Below, one piece after another: positions 1 through 6,319 of a stretch of 6,592 nt of DNA. Source of the DNA: Planctomycetaceae bacterium (lineage in GTDB: Bacteria; Planctomycetota; MHYJ01; SBBU01); the NCBI GenBank assembly GCA_005239585.1, contig SBBU01000282.1, forward strand, positions 1 to 6,592. The letters run 5' to 3'. How positions within the stretch are numbered: position 1 is the first letter of the stretch; the number at the start of each line of letters is the position of its first letter. A program made the position numbers and the translations under genes. The notes under the pieces were generated by a model that was not told the DNA's origin, searched no databases, and worked only from the letters and a program-made list of their open reading frames with translations.

Positions 1-387
1 AACAGCGCAACTGGATTGCCATCAGAAGACTTGTTAGACACAGACGAAATTCATGAGTTAATTAAAGCAGGAATGGAAATAGGGTCACACAGCATGACCC
101 ATGCTGTTCTGACCGAACTTGATGACCGCTCGCTCGAAAAAGAGGTACTTGGCTCCAAAGAGCGCCTTGAATCTCTTCTTCAGCGAGATATTAGTTACTT
201 TTCTTATCCAAAGGGGCTTTATAGCTCGCATATTGTTGACTGTGTCTTTAATGCAGGTTACAAGGCTGCCTTTTCCACGCGCAATGGCGATAACAAGTCC
301 CTATTTTCGATAAAACGAATACCTGTGTCATCACGTGATAAAACTGCTAGATTTCTCTTGAAACTGCTTAAAACAGCGGTTAGATAA
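1..387 (+). CDS. Polysaccharide deacetylase (NodB homology domain), C-terminal part, 5'-truncated
   Basis: Frame 1 is open from the first base to the TAA at 385-387, giving 128 residues, so this is the 3' end of a gene that starts outside the window. The TTG at 16 is probably an internal Leu codon. The HSMTH signature at residues 30-34, preceded by EIGS, is the metal-binding His pair of the carbohydrate esterase 4/NodB fold. FSYPKG at residues 67-72 fits the next conserved motif. The first motif, with the catalytic Asp, must lie upstream. Family members remove N- or O-acetyl groups from polysaccharides such as chitin-like chains, peptidoglycan or exopolysaccharide, usually at or outside the membrane. 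The tail (RIPVSSRDKTARFLLKLL) resembles deacetylases found in glycan biosynthesis clusters, but no such cluster is visible here and the substrate cannot be told. Family assignment is firm; role is inferred. Confidence 0.85.
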   Translation, partial: NSATGLPSEDLLDTDEIHELIKAGMEIGSHSMTHAVLTELDDRSLEKEVLGSKERLESLLQRDISYFSYPKGLYSSHIVDCVFNAGYKAAFSTRNGDNKSLFSIKRIPVSSRDKTARFLLKLLKTAVR

Positions 388-430
388 TTAATCCTATAAG
401 AATTCAACAGCAATTTCCGTCATATATTAT

Positions 431-1726
431 ATGATAAAAATAACAATTGCTGTCACTGTGGCATTGAATCTCCTAACCGCGGCACACACAAAACAGGATA
501 AACCAAAGCTGGGTGATGAAATCACAGTAGAGGGGATTCTGGAGTGGTCTAGTAAAGGGGGTGGATACTGGTCTCTAACTAAGGCCAAAGGAGGCCCATT
601 CGTCCTCAGAGGAGACAGGAAATATTTTGAAAAATTTGGCAATGGCGTGGAGATCAAGGTACGAGGCAAGGTAGCAGGCAGTGACACATGGGGAACTGTC
701 TTGGATGTTATTGAGATAACCCCTGTGAAAGGCCAAAATCCAAAGGACAAGCCCAAACCACACGACGATGATGACCATCATGGAAAACACAAACTCTACA
801 AAATTGCATACATGTACAAGGGAAATATTTATGTCATAGACTCTGACGGGATAAATCAGAAACAACTGACCACCTCTGCCAAGAATTATTTCCCCTCTTT
901 CAGCCCTAATGGAAAGAAGATCCTGTTTGTATCTTTTTGGGAAGGAAACAAACAAATTTACACCATGAATCCTGATGGCACTGATCCTAAAAAACTCACA
1001 AAAAGCGGTGAAGATGACGACTGGCCAGTCTGGTCACCCGACGGGAAAAAAGTGCTCTTTATTAGAACTCCTTCCAGCAAAGATACTTCACCACAAAGCC
1101 ATATATACGTAATGGACAATGATGGAACTGACACAAAAAAGATAACTGACAAGGGAGGCAGATATCTCTTTCTAAGCTGGTCGCCTGACGGCAAAAAAAT
1201 AGGCTTTGTGTCAATAGGCACAAGCACCAGTACACAAAACACAGATATATTTTTTGTAGATGCTGATGGTTCTAACCTCAAGAAGATATTTGATGGCAAG
1301 ACAGATTCATATCACGCATGGTCGCCCGATTGGAATCTAATAGTCTTCAACTCAGAAAGTAAGCTGTCGCTTGTCGATTCAAAGGGATCTAATTTGAAAA
1401 ATCTCACAGACGGATATGGACCTATAGAATGGTCGCCAAATGGCAAAAAGATTGCCTACAGGAAAGGAAAACTTAATCAGGATTACACGATATATGATCT
1501 ATGCGTTGTAAATTCCGATGGTTCCGGCGCCAAGAGACTAACGCACGATAAAAATGTTCACACATTTTCATGGTCACCCGATGGAAGGAAAATCGCATGC
1601 GTGTGTTATACCAATGATTTTGAGATACACCTCATGGATTCGGACGGCCAGAATTTCAAGAAACTAACACAGGGCGGAGACGAATGGTCTCCCATTTCCT
1701 GGGCTGAGATTCCTCCTCGGAAGTAA
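431..1726 (+). CDS. Exported TolB-like (PD40) beta-propeller protein with N-terminal OB-like domain
   Basis: The product has 431 residues. Residues 4-18 are hydrophobic after a Lys, and TAA at 16-18 gives a plausible signal peptidase I site, so export is likely. Residues about 28-98 alternate Gly and beta-strand residues (ITVEGIL, VEIKVRGKV, VLDVIEI) and look like a small OB-type barrel. Residues 100-121 form a charged linker with HDDDDHHGKH. From 122 to the end there are six SP(D/N)GKK-type motifs (about 157, 202, 251, 298, 335, 382), with blade 4 degenerate (SPDWN), and seven xxDGxxxKxLT-type strands (about 132, 176, 225, 272, 312, 357, 398). This is the PD40/WD40-like propeller seen in TolB. 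The usual TolB N-terminal domain is absent and no tol or pal genes adjoin, so it should not be called TolB. A binding or scaffold role in the envelope is likely; the ligand is unknown. No good Shine-Dalgarno precedes the ATG, but it is the only ATG upstream of the signal sequence in this frame. Confidence 0.85.
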   Translation: MIKITIAVTVALNLLTAAHTKQDKPKLGDEITVEGILEWSSKGGGYWSLTKAKGGPFVLRGDRKYFEKFGNGVEIKVRGKVAGSDTWGTVLDVIEITPVKGQNPKDKPKPHDDDDHHGKHKLYKIAYMYKGNIYVIDSDGINQKQLTTSAKNYFPSFSPNGKKILFVSFWEGNKQIYTMNPDGTDPKKLTKSGEDDDWPVWSPDGKKVLFIRTPSSKDTSPQSHIYVMDNDGTDTKKITDKGGRYLFLSWSPDGKKIGFVSIGTSTSTQNTDIFFVDADGSNLKKIFDGKTDSYHAWSPDWNLIVFNSESKLSLVDSKGSNLKNLTDGYGPIEWSPNGKKIAYRKGKLNQDYTIYDLCVVNSDGSGAKRLTHDKNVHTFSWSPDGRKIACVCYTNDFEIHLMDSDGQNFKKLTQGGDEWSPISWAEIPPRK

Positions 1727-1746
1727 TTAAAATCCTGATTGTCTCA

Positions 1747-2223
1747 TCAGATTCTATCTTGCTTGCACCGCCATTCACGAAATGCTTCTAGGCGAGCAAT
1801 AACCTCTCTGTCTTTAACACGATTTGCTGATTTTTTACTTTGTATGATATCGTCAAGATGACAAACAGGCATGCCTTCAACAGTTAGCGAACGAGATTTT
1901 GCCTCGGCGAAATTTTCGATTCCGTCTGGAGAGAAAACAAGGTCAAGGTCGAAAGGGCCATTGCGCAGCTGGACAAAATCCTTTCCACGCTTTATCTCGT
2001 CCTGTTGCTTTTCATTAATATGAAATCCCAGCTCTAGCAGAGATTTTACGATTCGTTTGCCATTTTCTGGCGACTTGTCGGCAAATATATCAACATCCTG
2101 AGTTGTGTCTGGAAATCCAAGTATAATGGCGCCTGATTTTCCAATGAAAAGATATGAAACCTTGTGCCTATTAAATAGAGCAGTGATCTCCTGAGCCTGC
2201 TTATAGCTAAAGGGTGCGGCCAT
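1747..2223 (-). CDS. Minimal nucleotidyltransferase (MNT/AbiEii-like superfamily)
   Basis: The ATG at 2223-2221 gives 158 residues (MAAPFSYKQ...). A longer reading to 2379 exists, but its extra N-terminus lies in the overlapping small gene's territory and does not look like the family. The nucleotidyltransferase signature is GKSGAIILG (residues 28-36) followed by DVD (43-45), the metal-binding Asp pair, with a third acidic position in DLDLVF (92-97). The C-terminal part (HLDDIIQSKKSANRVKDREVI, about 122-142) matches the Leu-Asp-x-Ile...Lys...R-x-K-D tail common in stand-alone nucleotidyltransferases related to AbiEii and MNT antitoxin/toxin proteins. Such enzymes transfer AMP or another nucleotide to a protein or RNA. 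The start overlaps the 3' end of the upstream gene by 17 nt and has no clear Shine-Dalgarno, which suggests translational coupling. A toxin-antitoxin-like role is inferred from the arrangement. Confidence 0.75.
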   Translation of the reverse strand: MAAPFSYKQAQEITALFNRHKVSYLFIGKSGAIILGFPDTTQDVDIFADKSPENGKRIVKSLLELGFHINEKQQDEIKRGKDFVQLRNGPFDLDLVFSPDGIENFAEAKSRSLTVEGMPVCHLDDIIQSKKSANRVKDREVIARLEAFREWRCKQDRI

Positions 2224-2416
2224 ACCCCAGCCATTTAGGGAGGTTTTCCTCACACCACTTACGGTACTCTTCCATCGTATCGAATGACCTATAAGGCATA
2301 TCATCAAGCACAGGTTTGTATGTATAGATAAACGAATAGTCAAGCCTTTGCTTGAGACTTCGCCTTGAAGCCGCCTCAAAATCCTTAATCCATTCCTCTT
2401 CTTCTTTAATATGCAT
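2207..2416 (-). CDS. Small acidic protein paired with nucleotidyltransferase
   Basis: This is a 69-residue protein, charged throughout, with a Glu-rich N-terminus (KEEEEWIKDFE) that is probably helical. The C-terminal segment FDTMEEYRKWCEENLPKWLGYGR (about residues 45-67) is Trp- and Glu-rich and looks conserved rather than random. I have an impression of similar short proteins beside nucleotidyltransferase genes, but I cannot name a family. There is no signal peptide, membrane segment or catalytic motif. Its stop lies 17 nt inside the nucleotidyltransferase gene, so the two are almost certainly co-transcribed with the small gene first, as in many toxin-antitoxin modules. It could be an antitoxin, a substrate of nucleotidylation, or an accessory partner. 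The function is unknown; coding status rests on composition and overlap. Confidence 0.65.
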   Translation of the reverse strand: MHIKEEEEWIKDFEAASRRSLKQRLDYSFIYTYKPVLDDMPYRSFDTMEEYRKWCEENLPKWLGYGRTL

Positions 2417-2430
2417 GGTCTTCTATTTTA

Positions 2431-2458
2431 GATATACGGAATTATTGCAAAAGGTCAA
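2431..2458 (-). promoter_or_regulatory. Candidate sigma-70-type promoter for the small protein/nucleotidyltransferase pair
   Basis: On the minus strand TTGACC (2458-2453) and TATATC (2436-2431) are separated by 16 bp. Transcription would start about 8 nt before the ATG at 2416, leaving a very short leader. This gives the pair its own promoter in the 48-nt gap after the iron-sulfur subunit gene, although read-through from that operon is equally possible because I see no terminator there. Confidence 0.35.
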
Positions 2459-2464
2459 TACTAA

Positions 2465-3199
2465 CTATTTCTTACCCGTAACAAGGCGAAATAGTGCGGC
2501 AATGGGGTCATAGTATCGAGTTACGACGCGTTCTTTGAGGGGAATGATTGCATTGTCTGTAATGTGAATATCCTCAGGGCAGACTTCGGTGCAGCATTTG
2601 GTGATATTACAAAGGCCAAGACCAAGCTCATTCTTCAAGAGAGGAATGCGGTCTTCATCATCTAGAGGATGCATCTCAAGACCAGCAACGCGAACAAAGA
2701 AACGTGGACCACCAAATTTTTCCTTCTGATCATGATCTCTAATAACGTGACAGACATTCTGACAGAGGAAGCATTCTATGCATTTGCGGAATTCCTGGAC
2801 ACGGTCGACATCCTCCTGCGTCATTCGCCAGTCTGTATTTGCCCTCGGTTTGAATGCCGGTATTTTTTTATTGACTGTAAAATTCCAGGAGACGTCACAT
2901 ACGATGTCCTTGATTACCGGAAACGACTTTAACGGTTTTACTACGACTGGCTGTGAAACGTCTAGTGAATCAAGACGCGACTTGCACATGAGTCTTGGCC
3001 TTCCATTGACCTCTGCACTACAAGAGCCGCACTTGGCCGCCTTGCAGTTCCAGCGAACTGCCAAATCATGGGATAAATGTCCCTGGATGTAATGCATGGC
3101 GTCCAGCACCACCATCCCGGGGGCTATCGGGACCGAGTATTCCTTGAGCTCACCACTGGTTTTATCGCCACGATAAACCTTGAAGATTGCATCAGCCAT
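2465..3199 (-). CDS. sdhB: Succinate dehydrogenase/fumarate reductase iron-sulfur subunit
   Basis: The product has 244 residues from the ATG at 3199-3197, chosen over a longer reading to 3346 because GGAGG lies 7 nt upstream and the protein then begins like the family (MADAIFKVYR). It relays electrons from the flavoprotein to the membrane quinone site. Cys 52, 57, 60 and 72 fit the plant-ferredoxin-type [2Fe-2S] cluster (NCKAAKCGSCSAEVNGRPRLMC). CIECFLCQNVC (140-150) and CNITKCCTEVCP (197-208) reproduce the E. coli SdhB spacing. By that alignment Cys 140, 143, 146 and 207 hold [4Fe-4S], and Cys 150, 197 and 203 hold [3Fe-4S]. Cys 202 is extra and does not sit at the position that converts 3Fe to 4Fe in E. 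coli FrdB. The gene is last in the operon, 130 nt after the flavoprotein. Direction (succinate oxidation or fumarate reduction) cannot be decided from sequence. The symbol is by homology; frdB is an alternative. Confidence 0.93.
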   Translation of the reverse strand: MADAIFKVYRGDKTSGELKEYSVPIAPGMVVLDAMHYIQGHLSHDLAVRWNCKAAKCGSCSAEVNGRPRLMCKSRLDSLDVSQPVVVKPLKSFPVIKDIVCDVSWNFTVNKKIPAFKPRANTDWRMTQEDVDRVQEFRKCIECFLCQNVCHVIRDHDQKEKFGGPRFFVRVAGLEMHPLDDEDRIPLLKNELGLGLCNITKCCTEVCPEDIHITDNAIIPLKERVVTRYYDPIAALFRLVTGKK

Positions 3200-3206
3200 T
3201 ATCCCG

Positions 3207-3211
3207 CCTCC
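3207..3211 (-). promoter_or_regulatory. Strong Shine-Dalgarno that sets the sdhB start
   Basis: The minus strand reads GGAGG, 7 nt before the ATG at 3199. It is the best ribosome binding site in the window and argues against the longer in-frame reading into the flavoprotein gene. It also suggests sdhB is translated independently rather than by coupling. Confidence 0.75.
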
Positions 3212-3256
3212 GCCAAAATAGTTCTGAATTTCAAAGCAATGTTGGTTAGGATTACT

Positions 3257-3282
3257 GCGGGATTGAGACTCAGTCTCACCGC
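3257..3282. repeat. Palindrome in the 130-nt gap between flavoprotein and iron-sulfur genes
   Basis: TGAGACT (3264-3270), a central C, and AGTCTCA (3272-3278) form a perfect odd palindrome, flanked by GCGG (3257-3260) and CCGC (3279-3282) that can pair outside a 3-nt bulge. In the operon transcript it would fold as a hairpin about 45 nt before the sdhB Shine-Dalgarno. No U-run follows on either strand, so it is not a standard terminator. An mRNA-processing or stability element, or a protein-binding site, is possible. Confidence 0.5.
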
Positions 3283-3329
3283 ACCTCGCTTTTCGGTCCC
3301 TATAAAAAGGATAACATGCGACTTGGGCT

Positions 3330-5135
3330 TCATTTTTTCTCTTCAAACAATTTTTTCAGCTCGTCAGGCATTTGAGGGACAGGAGTCTGCACGACCTCCA
3401 TAACCTCAGCCCTTTTGCGAACGCAGACGTTTACCCTGCCGAACGCTGGATCGGCCTTGGGATAATCTAGTCGGCTGTGGGCGCCGCGGCTCTCGTGCCG
3501 CTCAAGGCATGCGCGGGCAATCATCTCAGAGACATCAATCATATTCTTAAGGTCAAAAGCAAGGTGCCAGCCCGGGTTGTAGAGCCGTGAACCGTCAACT
3601 TTGGCGCTATTTGCACGTCGACGCAATCCCTCCAGTTCAGATATTGCCTTGTCAAGATCCTCCTTTACCCTGAATATGCCTACGTTGCGCTGCATCATCT
3701 CCTGAAGATCGCGATGTACCGCATATGGACTCTCGCCTCTATTCTGAAAAGACTGCAAAACTTCTGACGCACCAGCTTCAACTTGATTTTCATCTATCAC
3801 GGCTAGGTTGACACGTGTCGAATACTCCGCAGCGCCCTTTCCAGCACGCATGCCAAAGACTAGAAGATCGCTGAGCGAATTCCCTCCGAGTCTATTTGCC
3901 CCATGCATTCCACCTGCAACCTCTCCTGCTGCAAAGAGTCCAGGAACAGTACTCTGTTCCGTGTCTGCATCCACACGAAGACCACCCATCATATAATGAC
4001 ACGTCGGACCAACTTCCATTGGTTCCTTAGTTATGTCTACATCGGCCAGATCCTTAAATTGATGATACATGCTGGGTAGTTTTTTTATGACTCGGTCTGC
4101 CGGCTGATAGCTAATGTCCAAAAAAACTCCGCCGTGCTGAGAGCCGCGGCCTTCTTTCACTTCAGTGTATATTGCTCGTGCTACGTTGTCGCGAGTCGAG
4201 AGTTCCGGGAACCGCTTCTTAAAGTCCGGGGTGCGGCCAGCCACATGATCGGCCAGCCATTCCTTGGCTTCATCCTCATTCTTGGCAAATTCAGCCTTCT
4301 TGTCCTCAGGAAGATACTTCCACATGAAACGTTCGCCCTTGGAGTTTCTTAGAATACCACCTTCAGCCCTTACCGCTTCTGTAACAAGAATCCCCTGCAC
4401 TCCCGGGGGCCAGACCATGCCAGTAGGATGGAACTGGACAAATTCCATGTCGATCATCTCGGCGCCTGCCCTGTAGGCCAATGCGTGTCCGTCTCCGGTA
4501 TACTCCCAAGAATTCGAAGTAATCTTGTATGCCTTTCCTATTCCCCCTGTAGCCAAGACCACTGCCTTGCAACGAAACATGACGAATCGACCAGACTCTC
4601 GCCAGTATCCAAAGGCGCCAGCAATGCGCCCATCCGATTTTAAAAGATGTGTGATAGTACACTCCATATGAACATCAATTCCTTGATGAACACCGCGGTC
4701 CTGAAGTGTACGAATCATCTCAAGGCCCGTGCGATCGCCGACATGAGCAAGCCGACGATACGTGTGACCTCCAAATGGTCTTTGAAGAATGCGTCCATCA
4801 GGAGTTCTATCAAACACAGCGCCCCATCGCTCCAGCTCGCGCACGCGCTCAGGGGCCTCCATTGCATGCAACTGCGCCATTCGCCAGTTGTTGACCATCT
4901 GACCCCCCTTCATTGAATCTCTAAAATGAGTCTGCCAGTTATCGGCAGAATCGACATTTGCAAGGGCCGCCGCGATCCCACCTTCAGCCATCACTGTGTG
5001 AGCCTTGCCAAGCAACGACTTACAGACGATGGCAGTCTTTACACCCATGGCAGATGATTCAATTGCAGCACGAAGCCCTGCACCCCCTGCCCCAATCACT
5101 ATAACGTCGTACTCGTGCTGTTCGTACTTGTCCAT
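3330..5135 (-). CDS. sdhA: Succinate dehydrogenase/fumarate reductase flavoprotein subunit
   Basis: The product has 601 residues, close to the family norm. It interconverts succinate and fumarate at a covalently bound FAD. VIVIGAGGAG (11-20) is the dinucleotide-binding loop. His46 in KAHTVMAEGG aligns with the histidine that carries 8-alpha-linked FAD. FGGHTYRR (121-128) and QFHPTG (234-239) are active-site segments. R-x-x-VARA (314-321) carries the expected catalytic Arg at about 320. His380 in GPTCHYMMGG and Arg415 in GANRLGGNSLSDL complete the substrate site. The C-terminal helical and capping region (about 445-601) is intact. The ATG at 5135-5133 overlaps the upstream gene's TGA by one base (TGATG), and AGGA lies 7 nt before it, so translation is probably coupled to the membrane subunit. 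The insert-like stretch 276-312, rich in Lys and Glu, is longer than I expect for E. coli SdhA. frdA is an alternative name, since direction cannot be read from sequence. Confidence 0.95.
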   Translation of the reverse strand: MDKYEQHEYDVIVIGAGGAGLRAAIESSAMGVKTAIVCKSLLGKAHTVMAEGGIAAALANVDSADNWQTHFRDSMKGGQMVNNWRMAQLHAMEAPERVRELERWGAVFDRTPDGRILQRPFGGHTYRRLAHVGDRTGLEMIRTLQDRGVHQGIDVHMECTITHLLKSDGRIAGAFGYWRESGRFVMFRCKAVVLATGGIGKAYKITSNSWEYTGDGHALAYRAGAEMIDMEFVQFHPTGMVWPPGVQGILVTEAVRAEGGILRNSKGERFMWKYLPEDKKAEFAKNEDEAKEWLADHVAGRTPDFKKRFPELSTRDNVARAIYTEVKEGRGSQHGGVFLDISYQPADRVIKKLPSMYHQFKDLADVDITKEPMEVGPTCHYMMGGLRVDADTEQSTVPGLFAAGEVAGGMHGANRLGGNSLSDLLVFGMRAGKGAAEYSTRVNLAVIDENQVEAGASEVLQSFQNRGESPYAVHRDLQEMMQRNVGIFRVKEDLDKAISELEGLRRRANSAKVDGSRLYNPGWHLAFDLKNMIDVSEMIARACLERHESRGAHSRLDYPKADPAFGRVNVCVRKRAEVMEVVQTPVPQMPDELKKLFEEKK

Positions 5136-5905
5136 CAGATAATCCTGAAATCAGTAATGCGGCCGGATGAAACCATCCAGATATAAAAATCAGAGAATTG
5201 TACTGCAAAAAGACTGCACCATGCCCAGAGCATATGATGCTCATTGAATTTGCTTAGACAACTCCATATTTTATGTGATGCCCCTACTCCTGTGGATGGA
5301 TGTCCAAAACAGTCACGTTTACCCCCCATAATGTGCCGTAGAGAATGACAAGACAAGGTGTATGAAGTAAGGAGCGCCGTACTCCCGGCTAGAATTATTG
5401 TTCCAACCCCAATCCTGAACCCACTCTTTGACCACATCGCTTGATACACGTCGATCCATAAGAAAACCAAGACCACCAAAGCTGCATATAAAAAGTACCT
5501 GTGAATATTCTGAAAGATGAAAGGAAATGACGACTCACCTCTATAATGCTTTCTAAATTCACCAACAGCACAGGCAGGAGGATCAGCAAAATAGGCGCGA
5601 TAATATGCCTTGCGATAGTAATAACAAGTAACCCTGAAACCAAGCGGTGCCCAGAGGACAAGAAAAGCTGGTGATAGCCACTCTAGCCCAGGCAAAAAAA
5701 TCTTGGGAGAATAAAATGGGGAAAGATAATGAAAATCAAAGTTTGGTGGGAGCGTTTCATAGTGTCTGAACATCAAGGCTCGAACAATGCCATAAACGCC
5801 AAATAATCCCAAGGCGATCGCTGTAGCCAGAGGCGCAGCCCACCACGAGTCTCGCCGGTCTGTTTTCCCAAAACCCGTAGCTCGGAGTTCTATATCTTTT
5901 TCCAT
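5135..5905 (-). CDS. Succinate dehydrogenase membrane anchor, Sdh1-like single-subunit type with Cys/His motifs
   Basis: The product has 256 residues and about five membrane segments (near 23-44, 77-97, 134-155, 166-186, 224-246), making it a one-polypeptide anchor in place of separate SdhC and SdhD. TCYYYRKAYYRAYF (93-106) followed by PPACAV (109-114), NIHRYFLYAA (133-142), CHSLRH with GG (186-195), and HHMLWAW (223-229) match my memory of the mycobacterial Sdh1 anchor (Rv0249c type). A published cryo-EM structure of that enzyme type reported a membrane-embedded Rieske-type [2Fe-2S] cluster. Candidate ligands are Cys94, Cys112, Cys186, His187, His191 and His223/224; which ones bind is not decidable here. 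A di-heme type-B anchor is the alternative, as it also uses several His in five helices. The ATG at 5905 has AGGGA 10 nt upstream. The gene is first in the operon, 59 nt after the GIY-YIG gene. I leave the symbol empty because naming varies (sdhC in the mycobacterial Sdh1 literature). Confidence 0.85.
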   Translation of the reverse strand: MEKDIELRATGFGKTDRRDSWWAAPLATAIALGLFGVYGIVRALMFRHYETLPPNFDFHYLSPFYSPKIFLPGLEWLSPAFLVLWAPLGFRVTCYYYRKAYYRAYFADPPACAVGEFRKHYRGESSFPFIFQNIHRYFLYAALVVLVFLWIDVYQAMWSKSGFRIGVGTIILAGSTALLTSYTLSCHSLRHIMGGKRDCFGHPSTGVGASHKIWSCLSKFNEHHMLWAWCSLFAVQFSDFYIWMVSSGRITDFRII

Positions 5906-5947
5906 CTGAAATTGTTCCCTAGTGCCGTTTCAAGCAACTTCGTGCCT

Positions 5948-5964
5948 GCCCCGTGAAACGGGGC
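5948..5964. repeat. GC-rich hairpin directly after the GIY-YIG stop codon
   Basis: GCCCCGT (5948-5954), loop GAA, ACGGGGC (5958-5964) form a perfect 7-bp stem. On the minus strand it begins at the base right after the TAG (5967-5965). No U-run follows in either direction, so it would be an incomplete intrinsic terminator. It could slow polymerase, protect the 3' end of the upstream message, or mark the edge of an inserted cassette. It lies about 42 nt before the membrane-anchor start. Confidence 0.55.
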
Positions 5965-6285
5965 CTATTGGGGAAACATAGACATCCGTAGCTTGACATG
6001 GGGCAGCTCGGGAGCGGTAAGTTCAAATCCTCCAAATTTTCTGATCAGCTTTTCCACTTCTGCCTTGTGCAGTTTTTTCCGCTTGAATTCCATCTCACGC
6101 TTCCGAGCTTTCGACACCGTCTTGTATATCTCAAAATATACCAGTTTTATAGGCCTCCTGCCCTTTGTCGATCTTACTCTGCCCATATGATTGTTTATAA
6201 GACGGCGTCGAAGATTGCCCGTGCTGCCGTAATAAAACTTTTCGTCAGAGCATCTAAAGATATAAAACCACCATATTGAATTCAT
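5965..6285 (-). CDS. Small GIY-YIG nuclease-domain protein
   Basis: From the ATG at 6285-6283 the product has 106 residues; a TTG start at 6306 would add seven unremarkable residues, so I prefer the ATG. The core is a stand-alone GIY-YIG domain of the kind in YhbQ/UPF0213-like proteins: WWFYIFRC (5-12) for GIY, YYGST (18-22) for YIG, N-L-RRR (24-28) with the catalytic Arg, VRSTKGRRPIKLVYFE (38-53), and KREMEFK (62-68) with the likely catalytic Glu64. The family cleaves DNA in repair, restriction or homing contexts, but the roles of these tiny versions are mostly unknown. Residues after about 86 are not part of the domain, and residues about 94-98 are encoded by one arm of the 14-bp inverted repeat, suggesting read-through into flanking DNA. 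It is co-directional with the sdh operon and 59 nt upstream, but has no obvious functional link to it. Confidence 0.85.
   Translation of the reverse strand: MNSIWWFYIFRCSDEKFYYGSTGNLRRRLINNHMGRVRSTKGRRPIKLVYFEIYKTVSKARKREMEFKRKKLHKAEVEKLIRKFGGFELTAPELPHVKLRMSMFPQ
5991..6004 (+). repeat. Left arm of 14-bp inverted repeat around the GIY-YIG gene
   Basis: The arm reads GCTTGACATGGGGC and is an exact inverted copy of bases 6308-6321. It lies inside the 3' end of the GIY-YIG reading frame, beyond the conserved domain. The pair brackets the domain-coding part of the gene, as the ends of a small mobile cassette or two operator sites would. Confidence 0.6.
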
Positions 6286-6288
6286 AAC

Positions 6289-6319
6289 GCTATATTGCAC
6301 GGGCAACGCCCCATGTCAA
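6289..6319 (-). promoter_or_regulatory. Candidate promoter for the GIY-YIG gene, overlapping the repeat arm
   Basis: The minus strand has a perfect TTGACA (6319-6314). The -10 box is weak: AATATA (6296-6291) at 17 bp or TATAGC (6294-6289) at 19 bp. Transcription would begin at or very near the ATG at 6285, so the message would be almost leaderless, in keeping with the lack of a Shine-Dalgarno. The -35 box lies inside the 14-bp repeat arm, so the repeat match may partly reflect this element. Confidence 0.35.

Noticed and set aside
431..1726. Naming the propeller protein TolB of the Tol-Pal system
   Set aside because: The TolB N-terminal domain and neighbouring tolQRA/pal genes are absent; only the PD40 propeller is shared.
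1735..1750. CTGAT...ATCAG stem between the convergent propeller and nucleotidyltransferase genes as a bidirectional terminator
   Set aside because: The stem is only 5 bp (8 with a bulge), AT-containing, and not followed by a T-run on either strand.
2224..2379. N-terminal extension of the nucleotidyltransferase to 2379
   Set aside because: It lies over the small gene in another frame and its composition is unlike the family; the ATG at 2223 gives the normal domain start.
3200..3346. N-terminal extension of SdhB to 3346
   Set aside because: It would overlap the flavoprotein 3' end, and the strong GGAGG at 3207-3211 plus family length point to 3199.
4134..4916. Several plus-strand ORFs of 70-90 codons inside the flavoprotein gene
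   Set aside because: They are antisense shadows of a highly conserved coding sequence with no recognisable domains.
6011..6034. TTCAAATCC resembling a tRNA T-loop within the GIY-YIG gene
   Set aside because: The flanking bases do not form a 5-bp T-stem and no acceptor, D or anticodon arms can be placed.
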